Positions 1 through 14,400 of a stretch of DNA of 64,000 nt are shown here, in pieces. The translations under genes and the position numbers were made by a program. The DNA is from Ciona intestinalis (lineage: Eukaryota > Chordata > Ascidiacea > Phlebobranchia > Cionidae), in the NCBI RefSeq assembly GCF_000224145.3, contig NC_020177.2:4685713-4749712 (forward strand). The letters run 5' to 3'. The notes under the pieces are model-generated. The model was not told where the DNA came from. It saw nothing but the letters and a program-made list of their open reading frames with translations, and did no database searches. Position 1 is the first letter of the stretch. Each line of letters starts with the position of its first letter.

Positions 1-2465
1 TGTCACCTTACATGTTGAGTCGAACACTTGATACTCCAGCGGTGTGACAAATTCGTTCGAAACAAAGCATGACTAATCACCTCGATTTTGCAACAATTCG
101 TTTTCGATCTCGGTAAGGAGACGACTCCATTATAAAAGCTCTGTTCCTTGAGGTGCTAACGAGAGTTTAATTACAGGGTCGCGTCCTATATCTCTTTGGC
201 TTTATCGCGACGTTGTTTCGAAATTTAAAGGTCCACTTTCGCAACGTTGTATTTCGGCCGACGACCTGGGAAAGATGGTATCTCATTTTTTCATGTGGCT
301 ACTTAATTTAACCAAAAGCAATTCTGTTCCAAATTGAAATCAGATTTCCGCTCCACGATTTGACCGATTGCGTCAAAAAAAAAGATGTATATCTTCGAAT
401 GCGCAATGGCAAATGCAAAGCGTCCCTAAAGCTTGCCTGAAACCGCATTTTCTGCGCGATTGGATTTGAGCGTACTGCGCGCCTGCCAGATGGCTGTTGC
501 CTTTCAAAGTTCGGTCGTGAACCTTACGCGTTTAAAACACTCGCGCATGGTGTCAATATGACAATTAAGTTAAAGCGAATCGGGTTCGAGCAAATAAGCG
601 ATTAATTTGAGCGTTGACGTAGTTTCACTTTGTGTGGAGTGCAGATCGGGCCAGATTGCTGCTCGACCGACATCAAGATGAACCAAAATAAACATGACTG
701 TGTTCGTTTGGCTAATTATCTTTCATTGCGGTTGAAATTGCTTTTCCGGTGAAACAACCTTCAGAAGATTGCGCTGCAATAAAACTATCCGCGTCACTGG
801 AGATACCGTGATATCAAACAAAGTATTTGCTTTTCGACGACGATTCGAACTGGAATTTTTGTAACAGTCTTGCCACGGTACGAGTTATTACCGTAAAGGT
901 CAACATTTGTCCAATAATTCATTGTTCAATGTTCGTTATAGCAAGGGGACCCTTTAGCACACCTTGCGAGGCGGGTTAGTCAAACAAGGGCCTTATAAAT
1001 CGAGGTCTTGTAACAACAATTCCATTGAGCAGTTGGATTGTTGGGACGATTGAAACCTCTTACCACCAGAGACAACAGCGCGAAATAGACAAGTAGAAAC
1101 TTAAAGTCATATTTTGCCACAAACGCAACACATATCTATGTAACCCGCGCATAAATTATCATTACTGTAGTTGAATTTTGCTTCCATTACTTATGAAACG
1201 CACACATAAAAACTTTTTTTTGTATTTCATGTTACTATAGAATATTCCATTTTTAACAAGTCAGATGCTATCTAGCGTATGTGGGAATTGGTGTGTGTGA
1301 AGCACCTTTATTTATTAATGAGATTTTTCACGGTTTGTATTCATTAAAAATTCAAAATACTGAAGTGTCAGCGGAGTCGTCGGGCTCTGCCAGCCGTTAT
1401 GATTCATTGGACTTCCCAACAAAATTGTAGGCCGGAAACGAACCGCTAAACCTCGCTTTACACCCTTGAAACAAACCGCTGTGTTCCGCTTAATAATAAG
1501 CGTGAAGCTTAACGCCATCACGTCCGCTCATGCTTAATCGTTTAGCACTTCGCTATGGCCGTGATCAGCTAAGTACTTATATGCTATCGGCCGTAACTCG
1601 AGGCAACCGTCTGCGAGGTAAATAAAAACCACAATTCCGTCTTATAATGCAAGCAATTGAGCGACACTTGACTGTAATTAGTTACTTTTGTGAGATTCAA
1701 ATTATCTCTGTTGTGCGGGGTCGGGAACGCTAATAATGACCGAGCGCGGCACAAAAGATCCGGGCAGTTACCTTGACTATCGCGACCTTCGAACCACCGT
1801 TGGAGTGAGACCGAAAGAAAAAGTTTGCGGCCGCCCAGATACGGAGAGGTATCAGATAGATAGACCACCACTCCATGCAGATACGAGTAGTCTGTGTCGT
1901 ACCTTGCCACAACAAGCAACTGGTAAAAGTGCTGGAAATGTAAAGGAAAGCCAGCCGACAATATAGTATAGTTATGCTCTTGGTTAGGTAGCATATGCTT
2001 GGGAGAGATAAGACAACAAAGGAATAGTTTATTAATTCAATACAGTTTTATATATCCTGTAACTGGTTTGCGAATTGCTGCAAATTTGCGTTTAGCATTA
2101 TAGGATTCGTCAGCACACAAGAATAGAATTACGTAACTTATTTGCGAAGCTGTACGCGCAGTTTGATTAATTTGCTTTCCCCCCTTTCCCCATGAACCAC
2201 TCCAGTAAACCGCAAGTCGATCATGGGGCTCATAAAGCTTTTATCTTCCCGAATTTTGGAGCGAGGTTCCTGCCAAGGATTCGGCAAGAGTAAATTATTC
2301 CGTTCTCCGGAAGGTAATTTTCATTTTTTTCTTCCGCAGGCTTTGTTTCTGTTTAGAACGAATAATCGTGCTTTGTATTAAATCGCGAGCTATAACGAGT
2401 TGTCTCTCGTACAAGCAACCATTGTTAAGTCGGTACATCGAGTAGAGTAGACAGCTTCCGCCGAG
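1..2465. other. Upstream intergenic region, CpG-rich, no gene seen
   Basis: No ORF here shows family motifs, plausible splice partners or conserved composition. The stretch is visibly rich in CpG: the first three 60-base rows hold about 10 CpG, against 3 in rows 38521-38700. It must contain the promoter and 5' UTR of the collagen gene starting at 2466, but I see no convincing TATA box close to the start. Short ORFs such as 1584-1994 (minus) look random. Confidence 0.5.
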
Positions 2466-5400
2466 ATGGGAGTCCCAGGATCCGGCCGACAAACATCCCA
2501 ATCCACGAAGTACAGTTCCGACCCCAACGCTTATTACCACCGATCTTATGGTACAACAAGTAGCGTCAAAACATCAATTTGCCACCAATTAGCGTTTATT
2601 GTGCTCGGCTTGGTGTGTTGTTGTTCTCTGGCGGTGTCGCTACTTTTTGCCAACCGACTTTTGGTCACTGACAAGAACTTGAACGACCTGCAAGCAAAAT
2701 GTTCCGGTTACGAGTTGGAACTTGACTCGCATCGTCAGAGCGTAAAGGAACTTTTCTCAAAGGTCACAGAACTTAGTGGGCGATTCGTGGACTTCGATGG
2801 CGAGCCAGAAAACAAGGTATAAATGCAGCATGCTTAAACACTAGATTCGGTGATTAATTATTTGCTTGTGGCAAGCCACTCCTTCTGTGTGACACGTCGC
2901 ACGCGCTTATGGGCAGGTAGAGCACTCGTAACGCCGCAGAAGGCGCGTGTATTTGTTTGTGTTCAGGATCCGCGGTCCCGGGTCATTGTGATCGCTGCAA
3001 AACGGCCGATTTGCTAATCTTAAGTGTCCGTGACTAATCACTGCAAATACGCTCATTTCCACCGTGAGACCGCAACCATAGAACGTTAGCTTCATGTTGA
3101 AACTTGGACTCGTATCAATAAGACTAATTGCTTCATTCGCTTCGATCCTCTGGCCACGGTCGGTTTGATGTCTGATGAATCCATGCGACTTAATATTGTT
3201 TCTCTATCGCTAGCAAATTTTAATTAACTCTTGCGACCTGTATTGCCCTAAGAACGACCAGGCTTTAAAGTCACTGCGATTTCACAGTCGCATAAAGGTT
3301 TACTCTTTACATCACCAGCCGACCGAGGCATTAACCGAGGCATTAGGCCATTCACCAAATACGTAACCTGTTTTTGATCTTGCCTTCTCGTACTTGCCAC
3401 TACTCCCAGCGGGCTTTGGCAGCAGCTTACTGTTTTGGGTTGCTAATGTTGAAAGGCTTCTTGTAATGATAAAAATCACGTTCAAAGCGCTGTCGTCAGC
3501 TTCTGATATATTCTGCATAACCTCTGCATGTACAAGCTTTATCAGTTTACCCGCCAAGCATCCACACCTGTCGCTCAGTTTGTACGGACGTTTAGAATTC
3601 ATTTCACGCGATTTCTCTAATAAACAGACTACCCTGCTCACAACATGCAAGCAGGTTCATTTTCTTCGTGTGTGTTCCGCCAAAACGGGTAAAAAATCGC
3701 CTCAACGTTTAGAATCAATCAATAATAATATGCGTGCACTCTCTTCGTGATAAAAGCCCTGAACAAGTAAACTGCGGCATTCGTCCGACCGGTATTTTGC
3801 AACATAATGGTTAATTTGTTTCCTATTAATACTGTAGCAAGTTCGTAGCTCGTAACTTAATGTCTAAGTACGGTTTCCTTAGCGTATGAATTAGTGTCAT
3901 CCTTTATCCAATAATTACAACGTGAGTATTTTAAAGTTATAGTCGGGCACGCAAGTACAACGTAACACTGTTAGCTTATCCATTACTAAAGCATGTTTTC
4001 CTAGCCATTTACAGAGTTCGCCGTGGTAGTCATTATTTTCAATCTAATATTCCTATTAACGTCTTCATTCGTCTATATTATGAATTATGTTGCTATCACT
4101 GTGAAAATTCTTTTCGGAAATCGCCTTAAAACTTTGTGTTGAATCACTGTCTATAATGCAGTGTTTGTTTGGTGTACGTCGCCATTTAGTTTAGTTGTTT
4201 CCATTCATGACCGTGATATTAACGATTTAAGCTTTAGGAAGTGATGGCGAGTCTCCGCTGCGCCAGGCTGTATCAAAAGAAGTAACCGCGTAACGCGTCA
4301 GGCATGATTCAATGGCGCACGCCAAAGATCGGGGCGACGATATCCCACAGAGTTGTTTCCATTCTAAACCAGTTTGGTCACGCTGATTTTACTCATTATG
4401 GCAGCGTAGCTGTGCTATGGGAAATGCTACGTCGTGAGACCGATAACCGACGTAGCTCCTTCCGAAACAGCAAGCTTCAAATACCGGTGTCTTGTTTAGG
4501 AAGCCCTTAGTTTTGAACAATAACTTAACCCCGCAAACAAATAGCAAATTATTTATTTTTTACTTTTAACAGGACAAGGACGAAGCAAAACTGCGGAGAA
4601 AACGATCCTTCGGTGGATGCCAATGCCCTTCAGGTCCACCAGGGCCAAAAGGTATGTTTACTACAAGGTCTCATATATGACGTCGGTATTGTAGTTCCCG
4701 ATCCCCTTTTGTGCGTAGTAACCTACACCGCATGTCAGTAAACATAATAATACTCGCGGCAAAGATCGTGGTTGGCACTGGAGAATAAATTTCGCGCTTC
4801 TGAACTGAAACTTTGACAGTGATGAATTGTAGTATAGCAGGTATAAAACGTACATACTGAAATTTGAACTCTAGAAACACAACATGTACATGCCTTTACC
4901 TAGCGACGACAAATCTTTCGAAATCAAAACAAGTTCCAAAATTAAACACGGTATCGACAAACCGAAATTGCTCTTCAGTATTCGATTACACAGTTGTGGT
5001 TTAGAGTTTTACGAATTCGTGATTCGATTCTGAGTTCGCCAGCCTTTTTGCTGTGCGGTGATATCTATATGAGATACGAGTTTCATGTTAGATTACATAA
5101 ATGACAATAGCAAGAGTTCTTCGCTGGTCATCGGGTCAGGAGGATGGCGACCTTTTCTATTATTTAAATACATGTCAGTTAACTGTTGCGATACGAAAAG
5201 CGATATTGTGAAATATATCTCGGACCGTCTTAAACACGATAAAGTTTGTAACAGAATATCGAAATACCGCTATCTATCGTTTATTGATAATCAGCAGTTT
5301 TAGTTTTGAATATTTGTGGCTTTCCGCAGTTCTTTCGTGTGTGAACAAAGCACAATATGCCAGTGTCTTTCCAGGTCTATTTACGCTACCGATATAAATC

Positions 5401-8400
5401 CACAGATTTCTTTCGGCGCCGAAATTTCTCGCTGTCAAAATAATTGCGCAGCGTAGCAATATCAACGCCTAATTGACAGGTTTGGTTACTTCTGCTGATA
5501 AAGTACGTCAGAGCTCGGTAGATACCCCTGTTTCTGTAACCCGTCACCTTCCACACTGCGGCGCTTCAATGTTTTACTACCCGCCTTGAAAACCGAGTTG
5601 AACCTGTTAGAGAATTTGATCATTTTGTTCCGAATTGTCGTGTGCTCTCAACTAATGGTACCTGTAAGTTACAATAGAAGGAAGCTTTGGATTCTCCGAT
5701 ACACTTGATAGGAGGACATTGTGCATTGTGTTCCCCTGTCAAGTTGATGGAACGACAGGTATTGGTTTACCGACAGTAGTGGAACGTATTACACAATCCA
5801 TGCTTTCATTCATGTCATGAATTAAGATGGATTCCCTAAATTTGTGGGAATCCGGTCATAAGTAAATCCGCCTTCCAGTTTTCTTCTCGCGCTGTTGAAT
5901 CAATCAAGTGGGCAATAGACAGGCCACCCAGGTCTGTCCCATTTACCAAATCAACTCATTTGTTTTGCTACTGGATCAACGACTTCAAAGCTTCTTCAAT
6001 GGCCATTGAGGTAACTCGTATTTTTGGGGTTCCCTGGTCCTTTTAGTGTCTTAGTTGTCCTGGATCAGAACTGAATACGATTCCCTTTGTCTCTGGACTT
6101 TTCGTGTCCTAATTTAATCGGCTCGTCTAAATTCCAGATCGAAATTGTCGTAAAACGCATTTCCCAAACGGGTGATATAAAAATCGTTACTCGATTAGCT
6201 GATATTGTCCGTAATAGGCATCCTGGTTTTATTGCCGTTTCCCTGAATGGATTGTAAGTCGTCGCGTGAGCTGGACAAAAGACGAGAAGGCGGCAATCTG
6301 CGAACACGTCATTTTGTTATTGGACGGGTAAATGTAATAACGTTTGTCGCCTTTATTGGGTGTGAAAACCGCCTCGTTCGTTGTTTATTACCACCGCCCG
6401 CATTAGTTGTTTGTAAACAGATATTTTACAAGGTATGCGCCGTATAGCATGCGCTCGCTTCTTATGTCGACGCGGTTTTCGGACCGTTTCAATATTTCGG
6501 AATAACTTGTTTGGTCGATACAACTTACTATCAATCTTTCTTAACAAGACAACTTGTCAGGTTTCTCGCCTGGCAGGCCGCTATGTCGTCCGTCATTAAT
6601 GACAACTATTTGTTGGCATTTGTGTTTTGTTTGTATCTATTTACACGGCGTTCGGTTGCCAGGTTTGTCTCTTGTTTATGACACGTACATCGAAACCACG
6701 GATGGATTTGCGGTTCCGGGACGATGGCTGGGAAACGACAATGTTTGCTGCTTATTTAGAATCCAAGCGCAGACACGGGGCGAGTAGACCATGCCGTCTA
6801 ACGTTCGACCAACACCTGCTACCCTCCCACCACAAATTGCTTTAGAAATTCTCGTGTCGTGTAAATTCGGATCGTCAACCCTCGTTCTGTAGTTTTGTTG
6901 TTCAATATATGGCGCTGCTAGAAGCCGGAAATTACAGTGAAATTGCCCTGAGTGCGGATTACGATCGTCAGCAACTGTCGGCAAACTTCAAAGCGCCGAC
7001 GAATGATGATGTATCCTTTTAATTCAAGCTCAACCGCCGCCCTGAGGATTCGTGACGCAATTAACACTTGGTAAATTAGGCGGTGTCAGTAGAAGAGTCC
7101 TTACGATGATGACAACAGTTGAACGCAATGCGGCCATTATGTCGTGTATGCCGAACACATAATGTGTTTGACTTTGCAATATTTGACCCGCATATAGGGT
7201 GCTTACATTTTAGATCTGTCGTTGCTACTTCCGTGCTATCAGTTCCAAGTTCATCCAAACTCAAGTTACGATAAAAGGATGGCAGCGCTAGCGAGCGAAT
7301 TCAAATGTGTTCCCAGCGGGACAGATGTGTTTAATCTTGGCTTAATCTTCAGGAATGTGTTATATGCTGGGGAAAGCAGGCACGAAGCTCCTTGCTGCTT
7401 TTATCGGCAGGCAAAGTGGTTTGGGGCAATTTCTGTCCACTTTTGTCCGTCCAAATCGATACTACTGTGGGGAAGTGACCCTCTGTACACCGACCACGTC
7501 ATCAACACCGGTTATCGCACACACAGCCTATACGACTTCTGAGAAACGCCGACAAATCTATTTATTTGCGCCCGGCAATTTCCCTTTCTAGTAGGGGTAG
7601 GGGCGTCCATTCTTTCACCCCAAGGGTTAACTGGTAATTGCAATCGCGGGCAAGACCTAGTCACCCGTAACCGCGGGTCTTCTACGCAGTTTAGATATGG
7701 CCTCGTTCGATCTGTGGGTGCATCGCCGACTAGAGAGACTTGTAAACAATAAAATTCCTCCCCAAATGAAGACGCATTAGTTAACCGACCTACAAACCTA
7801 ATGCGGAGTTCAGCAGCGAAACAAATTATTGCGATGCGTCATAGTTTGGCACGATCAGCGGAAAACAAATTCGCGACAAATTGTCTCCATTGCTCAGCAC
7901 TTCGGTATTGTTTGCCGAGAAATTGGCACTTTTTCTACAAATTATTTACCGAAACTGACACCCAGACTGTAAATCATACCATTAGCTGCTAACTGGCCAT
8001 GCACCAGATACGATACAGGAATACGAGGTTGAGGTTCTTTTCTCGAAGGTTTGTTTTGTAAACTCTATTCATGAGCTTCATGTGGTTAACACGCAACTCC
8101 GGTAATAACAGTTTCAAGTCTCGTCTTATATCCTGTGTTAACAAGTCCACCACCAACCCCCTTATTGTTCACTTTCGCATATACCGTGTTATTGACGTTA
8201 TATTTTGATTGCCTCGCTTATCCAGATGTTGCGACTTCCGTTCAATCGCTTTGTTAAACGCCGCTTTTGAAACTAGCGTTCGGTTACGGGGAATTAATGT
8301 TTCCTATATAACAACCCCTCTATAGCTTTTGTTTGTAAGTTGCCAAGGTGATTCGTAACCATACAATTCAGGTTATTTTTGTTAATTTCTAGGAAATGAA

Positions 8401-11400
8401 TTTTTGTAGTGTTGCGGTTTTAATATCAAAAACCATGTCTAGTTTACGATAATAATAATAAAGATTTAGTTGTTTTCGCCCTAATTACATTTGCGAAGTT
8501 TCACTACCTGTAAATAACTAAACGACAAACATTATAGCGACAAAACGGCAGTCGTTAAAACACGCCACAGTTAAAAACTTATTTACATTTAATTGGTAAA
8601 GATCTCGTGGCAGTTAAAACATAGGTGTTACGTTTACATTATACGAACCGCTGGTATTTAATTTGCAAATGTTTCAATATTGTTTGATTGTTGTTTACAG
8701 TTATTAAAGTATCCTGTTTCAGCAAAGTAACTGAATAACACTTTGCGTGGATAATTGGTCAAACTGCGTGACAGAGTGCTTTCGTTTCGCTTAACAAGCC
8801 TGTCATTTATATGCTTGTGAAGCAACTGGCGGTCCTATGCCCCATGCCGAGCCACCATGGTGGTTACTAATTCGTTCGTTCCTGTCCGATACAGGGTCAA
8901 TCATATATGTTCGTTTCCCGACTCAAACTTAATTATTGCAATTTCTTCTGCGTGAGAAACGCATTGTAACGAGTTTGGTATTTTATTGAGCCGGCGTCCC
9001 TGTGGCTACCGTGCCCCAACAATATGTTTGTTGTGCATCAAACCTATTCCGGGCCAACGGAGAAACCTTGTAGGCCCACTCTCGTGTTCGAACTTTTGTT
9101 GCGTTTGTTTCCGATCGTCTGTCACTTTTGGCTTTTTGTTCGAGCAATTTAACCTTTACCTTACGACGCCAGCAGTAATACACTGTCTCAAGTATTTCGT
9201 CAAGCACAAACAAAATGCAAGCCAACTGGAAGATCGTGTTTTTGGCCTCAATTATTTACAGTTTGTCCAATTTCAAGCAACTGAATACCAAACGCTGTGG
9301 TTCTGGCACGTGTCCACCCTACTGCTGTATACGCCGTCCCATTATAGCCAAGGAACGCGACGGCGATCGTTTTTCGTGTCTACAAAACGTCTATTGATGG
9401 GCTAACCATCTATGGTTTATTTTGCTTGGAAACAAATCACTCGAATCAGAAATTCTTCCCAAATGTCATGCGCAATTCCGGGTGACGGGCGTTGAATGCG
9501 GGAGAACATTAACACGGTTCCACCTCGTCTCTGAACGTCGATAAAAGCCAGAAAGCAACGAACCATCGCTTTCTGATGATCCTTCATTCTCCCGGCTTGT
9601 CTGCATGGGCTTAACGGTGAGACCAAACTTCGGTGGTCCGATGTCACCCCGTCCGTCAAATTCGTACCGCGTTTCACTTTAGCAGGATAATTTTTACTTA
9701 ACCCAGCCTACGTTTCCGCCGATGGTGTTACTGTTTTACCCCAAACACCATTTCCCCGAGATTACCACCTTACGCATCGAACTCGGTCATTATCGATGTA
9801 AAAACGTTCAGGTGTCGTTTTCCACCGACTGCCTGACAATGCGGGTTACTGTATACCGTCCAACGGTCAGCTGCAACACGAGCTGATGACTTTTCACGCA
9901 TTAGTGTTTACAGATACATCAGCAAGGGCTCGGCATTGCTCATGGTCACGGGGTGTCGGGAATACTTGATTACTTTGCGGAAGCTTTCGGTTTCCTTTGG
10001 ACATTTCCAGGAGGTCGCAGGCGCCGCCATGTTGTATTAATTATTCAAGCAACAAACTTTCCGATAATATTTGATGTGTTGGCCGCATAGCTCGTCGCTA
10101 AAGATCCAGCAAGGCGCGGATTATGGCCGCGATATTTAGGCATTAATAATTAATGTTGTGTCTTGTGACTACAGTGAGACATACAACAGCCTGCGGACGG
10201 CAAGTCTTTAGAAAGGGTATTTGTAACCGATATCCTTCATTCTGTCATAAACAATCAGCTATTCACTTACGTTACACCACCAGTATCGGCGCTCAAAGAA
10301 ATTTTGACATGGCCTAATCCGGTATGAACTGGTCGGGCCTTTGTGGAAAACCGGATCGTATTTAATGTCGAAATTCGTCACGTCCCAAAGATGTTAAATA
10401 TTCCTTTGACCAACGCATTTCTTTGAATAGTTCTTACAGCTTTTAGAATCCAAATTTTGTGCCCGACTTGTATGAGTAGGTGGGTTAAGATGAATACCGT
10501 TATCACGAAGCATCTTATATTTCTAATCGTGTTTTTTTTTTTAAAGTAGTGATGATGTGGTTATTTAGTTTTTTAAATATTCTCAGTTTACCACCAAACA
10601 GGACGATAAAAGAAAATGAGCCATTTTACTTTAACCTACTATAACTAACAATAACAGTCCCTTATTTTCTACAGCGTGTGTGGGCATATAGTTATTGCCG
10701 GCGCAAGTTTTTTGAGGTCAAATATGTAGAGAACCACTGGTGTTTCAGACATTGCGACTGCTTTTGCGGTAAAAGAAAGCCATGTTTCGAAATCTGATCC
10801 AGATTAAAAAACATAGGAGTTAATCCCATTTGGTTTGGCCCCTATGGGAGGTCACGTGTTCAAGTTGATGTAAGCGCATTCGCCTCAGTAATGCCCGGCC
10901 CATTAGTGAACTACGACCCTTATTAGTTATACTCTCAATGGACATAGCGCAGCCGCTGTTTTCGTTGCATTTTGCGGGTTTAATGCCAACTTCTGGTTTG
11001 ACGGCAATCAAAATCACGTTTTTGAGTTTAACACACCGCAATTCGCCCACGGCAAGGATCAAAGGAGACACCACAATGTGTTTTTCCTGTTTGTTGGCCA
11101 ATATGAAATCTAATATTCATATTCACGCCCCTATACTTTACAAAGCATTGTCAACACAGGCGTTGATAGGCTATAATCTTCCGTCTTACTTTTACGTAGT
11201 TTGGGCCTCTCTGTTTCCTTAAAGTGGACATGTACGCTTAACTCTGTAGTCAGGTACGTGTTATAAAGCGACGAAACAACACAGCGGGGAAGGGCGATGA
11301 CATAAGTGTCACTCGATTGAGTGGCGGCGCCGACAGGTCCCACGTGAACCTCTCTAGGCAGCATTATGCACCGAAGGTCCCACGCCCTCGGCATATCTAC

Positions 11401-14400
11401 AAAGGGAATTCGACGAACTAACTGGACTGCTGTTTCCCCGTGTCCTTAACACGTTGACTCAGCGTTAGTTCAATGACAGTAAAATCCTAACTTCCAATCC
11501 TTAAAATTCAAATACAGCCACCCCATGTATTGTCTAAAATAAATGGTCAAATTCTATCGAAAATGCGTTTTCTTTTCACATTATAGTCTGCGTTATCAAA
11601 TGAGCTAGTGTCAATTGTTTTCGTCGAACCCTGGTCTGTGAAACAAAGACGCTTATCCAAACTTCGGATAACTTATCAGCGCCGTCACACTGTCTGCCAG
11701 TGAACTACCCTAAGATTGACGCAGGGACATTTATTGGGGCGACCAACAAAAGAAATGTGCCGCAAACTACAACGTTACGCATTCAGAGGCGTCTTGTATG
11801 TTCGTGGTCACTGATAGCTTTGTGAAGTGAAATAATCTGTAAATAAAATGAGGATATGTGGTTATAATTTTAGTATTTCTTGTTGACTACCAAATTAGGC
11901 GATAAAAGTAAACGAAAACATTGACTATTTTACCCTAACGCAATATAGGTTAATCAACCTTGCCGCTAAGTGTCGTCGTACATTCCCGCATATCTCAGAA
12001 AACCCACTACCGTTTATAATGTTGATTTAATATCCGAGATGGGGCTGAAAAATTCATTTATAATTGTAAGTTTATATTTTCTTTTGACGACCCGGTAATT
12101 TAGCGGCGGATAACAAAGGTATCGTTTATTTTGACAAGACAGTTTTGTCACGCTCTTGCGAGAACTTCACACTAAAATTCGATTTTCGGGTTTAACCTGC
12201 TGGGCAGACCGCGACACAGACCAAATCGCCGCAATAATTTCGCTTTGAACTTGTAAGCTGTATTTACCGCGAGTCGCCCGAACGTTTATTTGAGTTGCTA
12301 AACATGCAATTTGTTGTTCCGTTTCTCATTTGTTTTCCGCGCAAATGGGCGGAACGATTTTATTAAGTGCATATCCGTGGTCGCGTGTGTGTTTGCATAC
12401 ATGTTTTAAACTATAAAAAACACTTTCTTTTTTTGACCGCAAACTTTGATATTATATTACTTTACGGTAAGATGATTTCCCTCAGGAAATAATATCCCAT
12501 ATATCCTTGATCGAGTTTTTAACAACTTATATAACGCTTTTCGCGGAGATGCGGTTATATAATGCTATAAATATTCTTTATTTACTACCAAACGGGACGA
12601 GAAAAGAAAATGAAAACACTTGTCTTTTTATCGCAACCTAATATAGATCAAACTTAATTTCCCTGTTTTTCTTTCGCAGGCGAACCCGGTGACGATGGAC
12701 GCAGGGGACGCAGAGGTACGTGTTGGTCATATATATATTGTTTTTATACTATATGTGAACACTCTGTTTTTGATATACAGTAGGGCGGGGAAAATGGGAC
12801 ACCTTTAGAACAGAATATCCTGATCGTGTTTTAACAATTAACAACGGTCTATGGGATTCGTGTGGATACGGTTTTATAATTTTTTAAATGTTCTTTGTTT
12901 ACTACCCCTTAACGACTATACTATAATTGTTATGATTGACCTGTTAAGTAAAGATAAATAAGCTAGATTTATTATTCAAGCCTTCATATCTACATACACT
13001 AATGCTTGCTCTTTATTTTTCATGTTCAAATCCATGTACAGGAAAAGTGGTAAGTATCCAAAGTTTTGTTGCCTTTTCTTCACCTGTTTTGTAATTGCAG
13101 CACCAGATGTATAGAACAAATTGCGGCTTCTTATACTAAAAGCTGCAGGCACTGCATTTGCATTTAAACTGGGGTGTCATCCGCACTTGTGGTAGTTAAT
13201 AGCTCTCTGTAACTTACAGTTTACCGGGACAGAGTAGGAACAAATTAAATTTTACGTACTCTGGTCCCCTATGCCTATATTTCGCTTATACTAGACGGTA
13301 GCTGGTTTGTCTTATCATCTTTTAACTTTAGTAACGTTAAATTTTTGCCGGATTACAGGGCTTTCCCGGCAAAAATGGATTCCCGGTATATACTTATTCG
13401 CATGCATTTACTTTGTTCATTTTAATCAAAGTTAATTCTCATGCATGCAAAACATCGATTTAAAACTTCCGCATGAAACATGTTAAATATCCCAAACTGT
13501 AAAATGTTTGCCTTTTCTGCATTCGCATAAAATAATGCAAGCATCTAATATTTTAGATTTAGAATGTCGCTATAATACATGCATGAATTCGAATTTACCA
13601 CTTAAAGTGCATGGTAAAGCATAACATGAATGATTCCCATACTTCACTACATTGAATGCCATAATTTTATCACTCATGTGTCAAAAGATGGTTTAATATA
13701 TTTTTTGCCAATTTTTGTTAAACTTCTAAAACACCCGGTATTTTCCGGGTAAAACACTCAGCGTTTTGGTTAACGCTGTTGGATGGAGTTGGAAGCAAAC
13801 CAGCATGTTGGATTTGGTGACGGTGAGTCTCTGCACTTTTAAACTTTCAAAACTTCCCTATAGCTCTTATTCCTTCCAAACGGCCCATAATTTCCACTGC
13901 ACATTTAGACAAGTAAAGTCAGACCTCAGTATAATGGTATAGTATGGTGGGGTAAGATGGGACAAGTTTTCATTCCCTTTTTTGTCCCATTTATTTATAA
14001 ACGAATAATATTTAGAGAACTGTAAAACCGTTGCCCGCGACTTAAAGAGAAAAACTGATAATTGCTTAAAACACGATCAGGAAATATAGCCTATCTTACC
14101 CCACAGTACTATATATAGTAGGATGGGGGGAGATGGGGCACCTTTTTATTCTATTTTCTCGTACATTTTGGTAGTAAACAAAGAACATTCAAAGAATTAT
14201 AAAACCTTGTCCTCGCGACTTTCATAGACCGTTGTTAATTGTTTAAAACACGATCAGGATATTTATATATTATGTGCTAAAGGTGTCCTATCTTCCCCCA
14301 CCCCACTATATATTAAAATTAAATAGTAATTTCGACAAATCCCTTTAATTGCAATTCCACGTTTTATAGTGCATGGTGTGTAAGTTGATAAAAGTTAAAT

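Larger units (their letters stand above)
4652..12679 (+). other. Long second intron of the collagen gene (8 kb)
   Basis: This intron runs from the donor after the furin-site exon to the acceptor of the first pure Gly-X-Y exon. It is CpG-rich and, left of about 10.4 kb, shows none of the MITE or SINE copies common elsewhere. Decayed MITE copies appear at its right end. The ORFs inside (for example 8986-9405 plus, 7222-7542 plus) lack motifs and splice logic. Its size and base composition make it a candidate place for enhancers or an alternative promoter, but I see no specific site. Confidence 0.6.

Noticed and set aside
1584..1994. 136-codon minus-strand ORF upstream of the collagen gene
   Set aside because: No domain, signal or splice logic, and overlapping ORFs exist in other frames. 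CpG-rich, less AT-biased DNA produces longer chance ORFs.
8986..9405. 139-codon plus-strand ORF in collagen intron 2
   Set aside because: Composition looks random, with an overlapping ORF on the other strand, no family motif, and it lies inside an intron.
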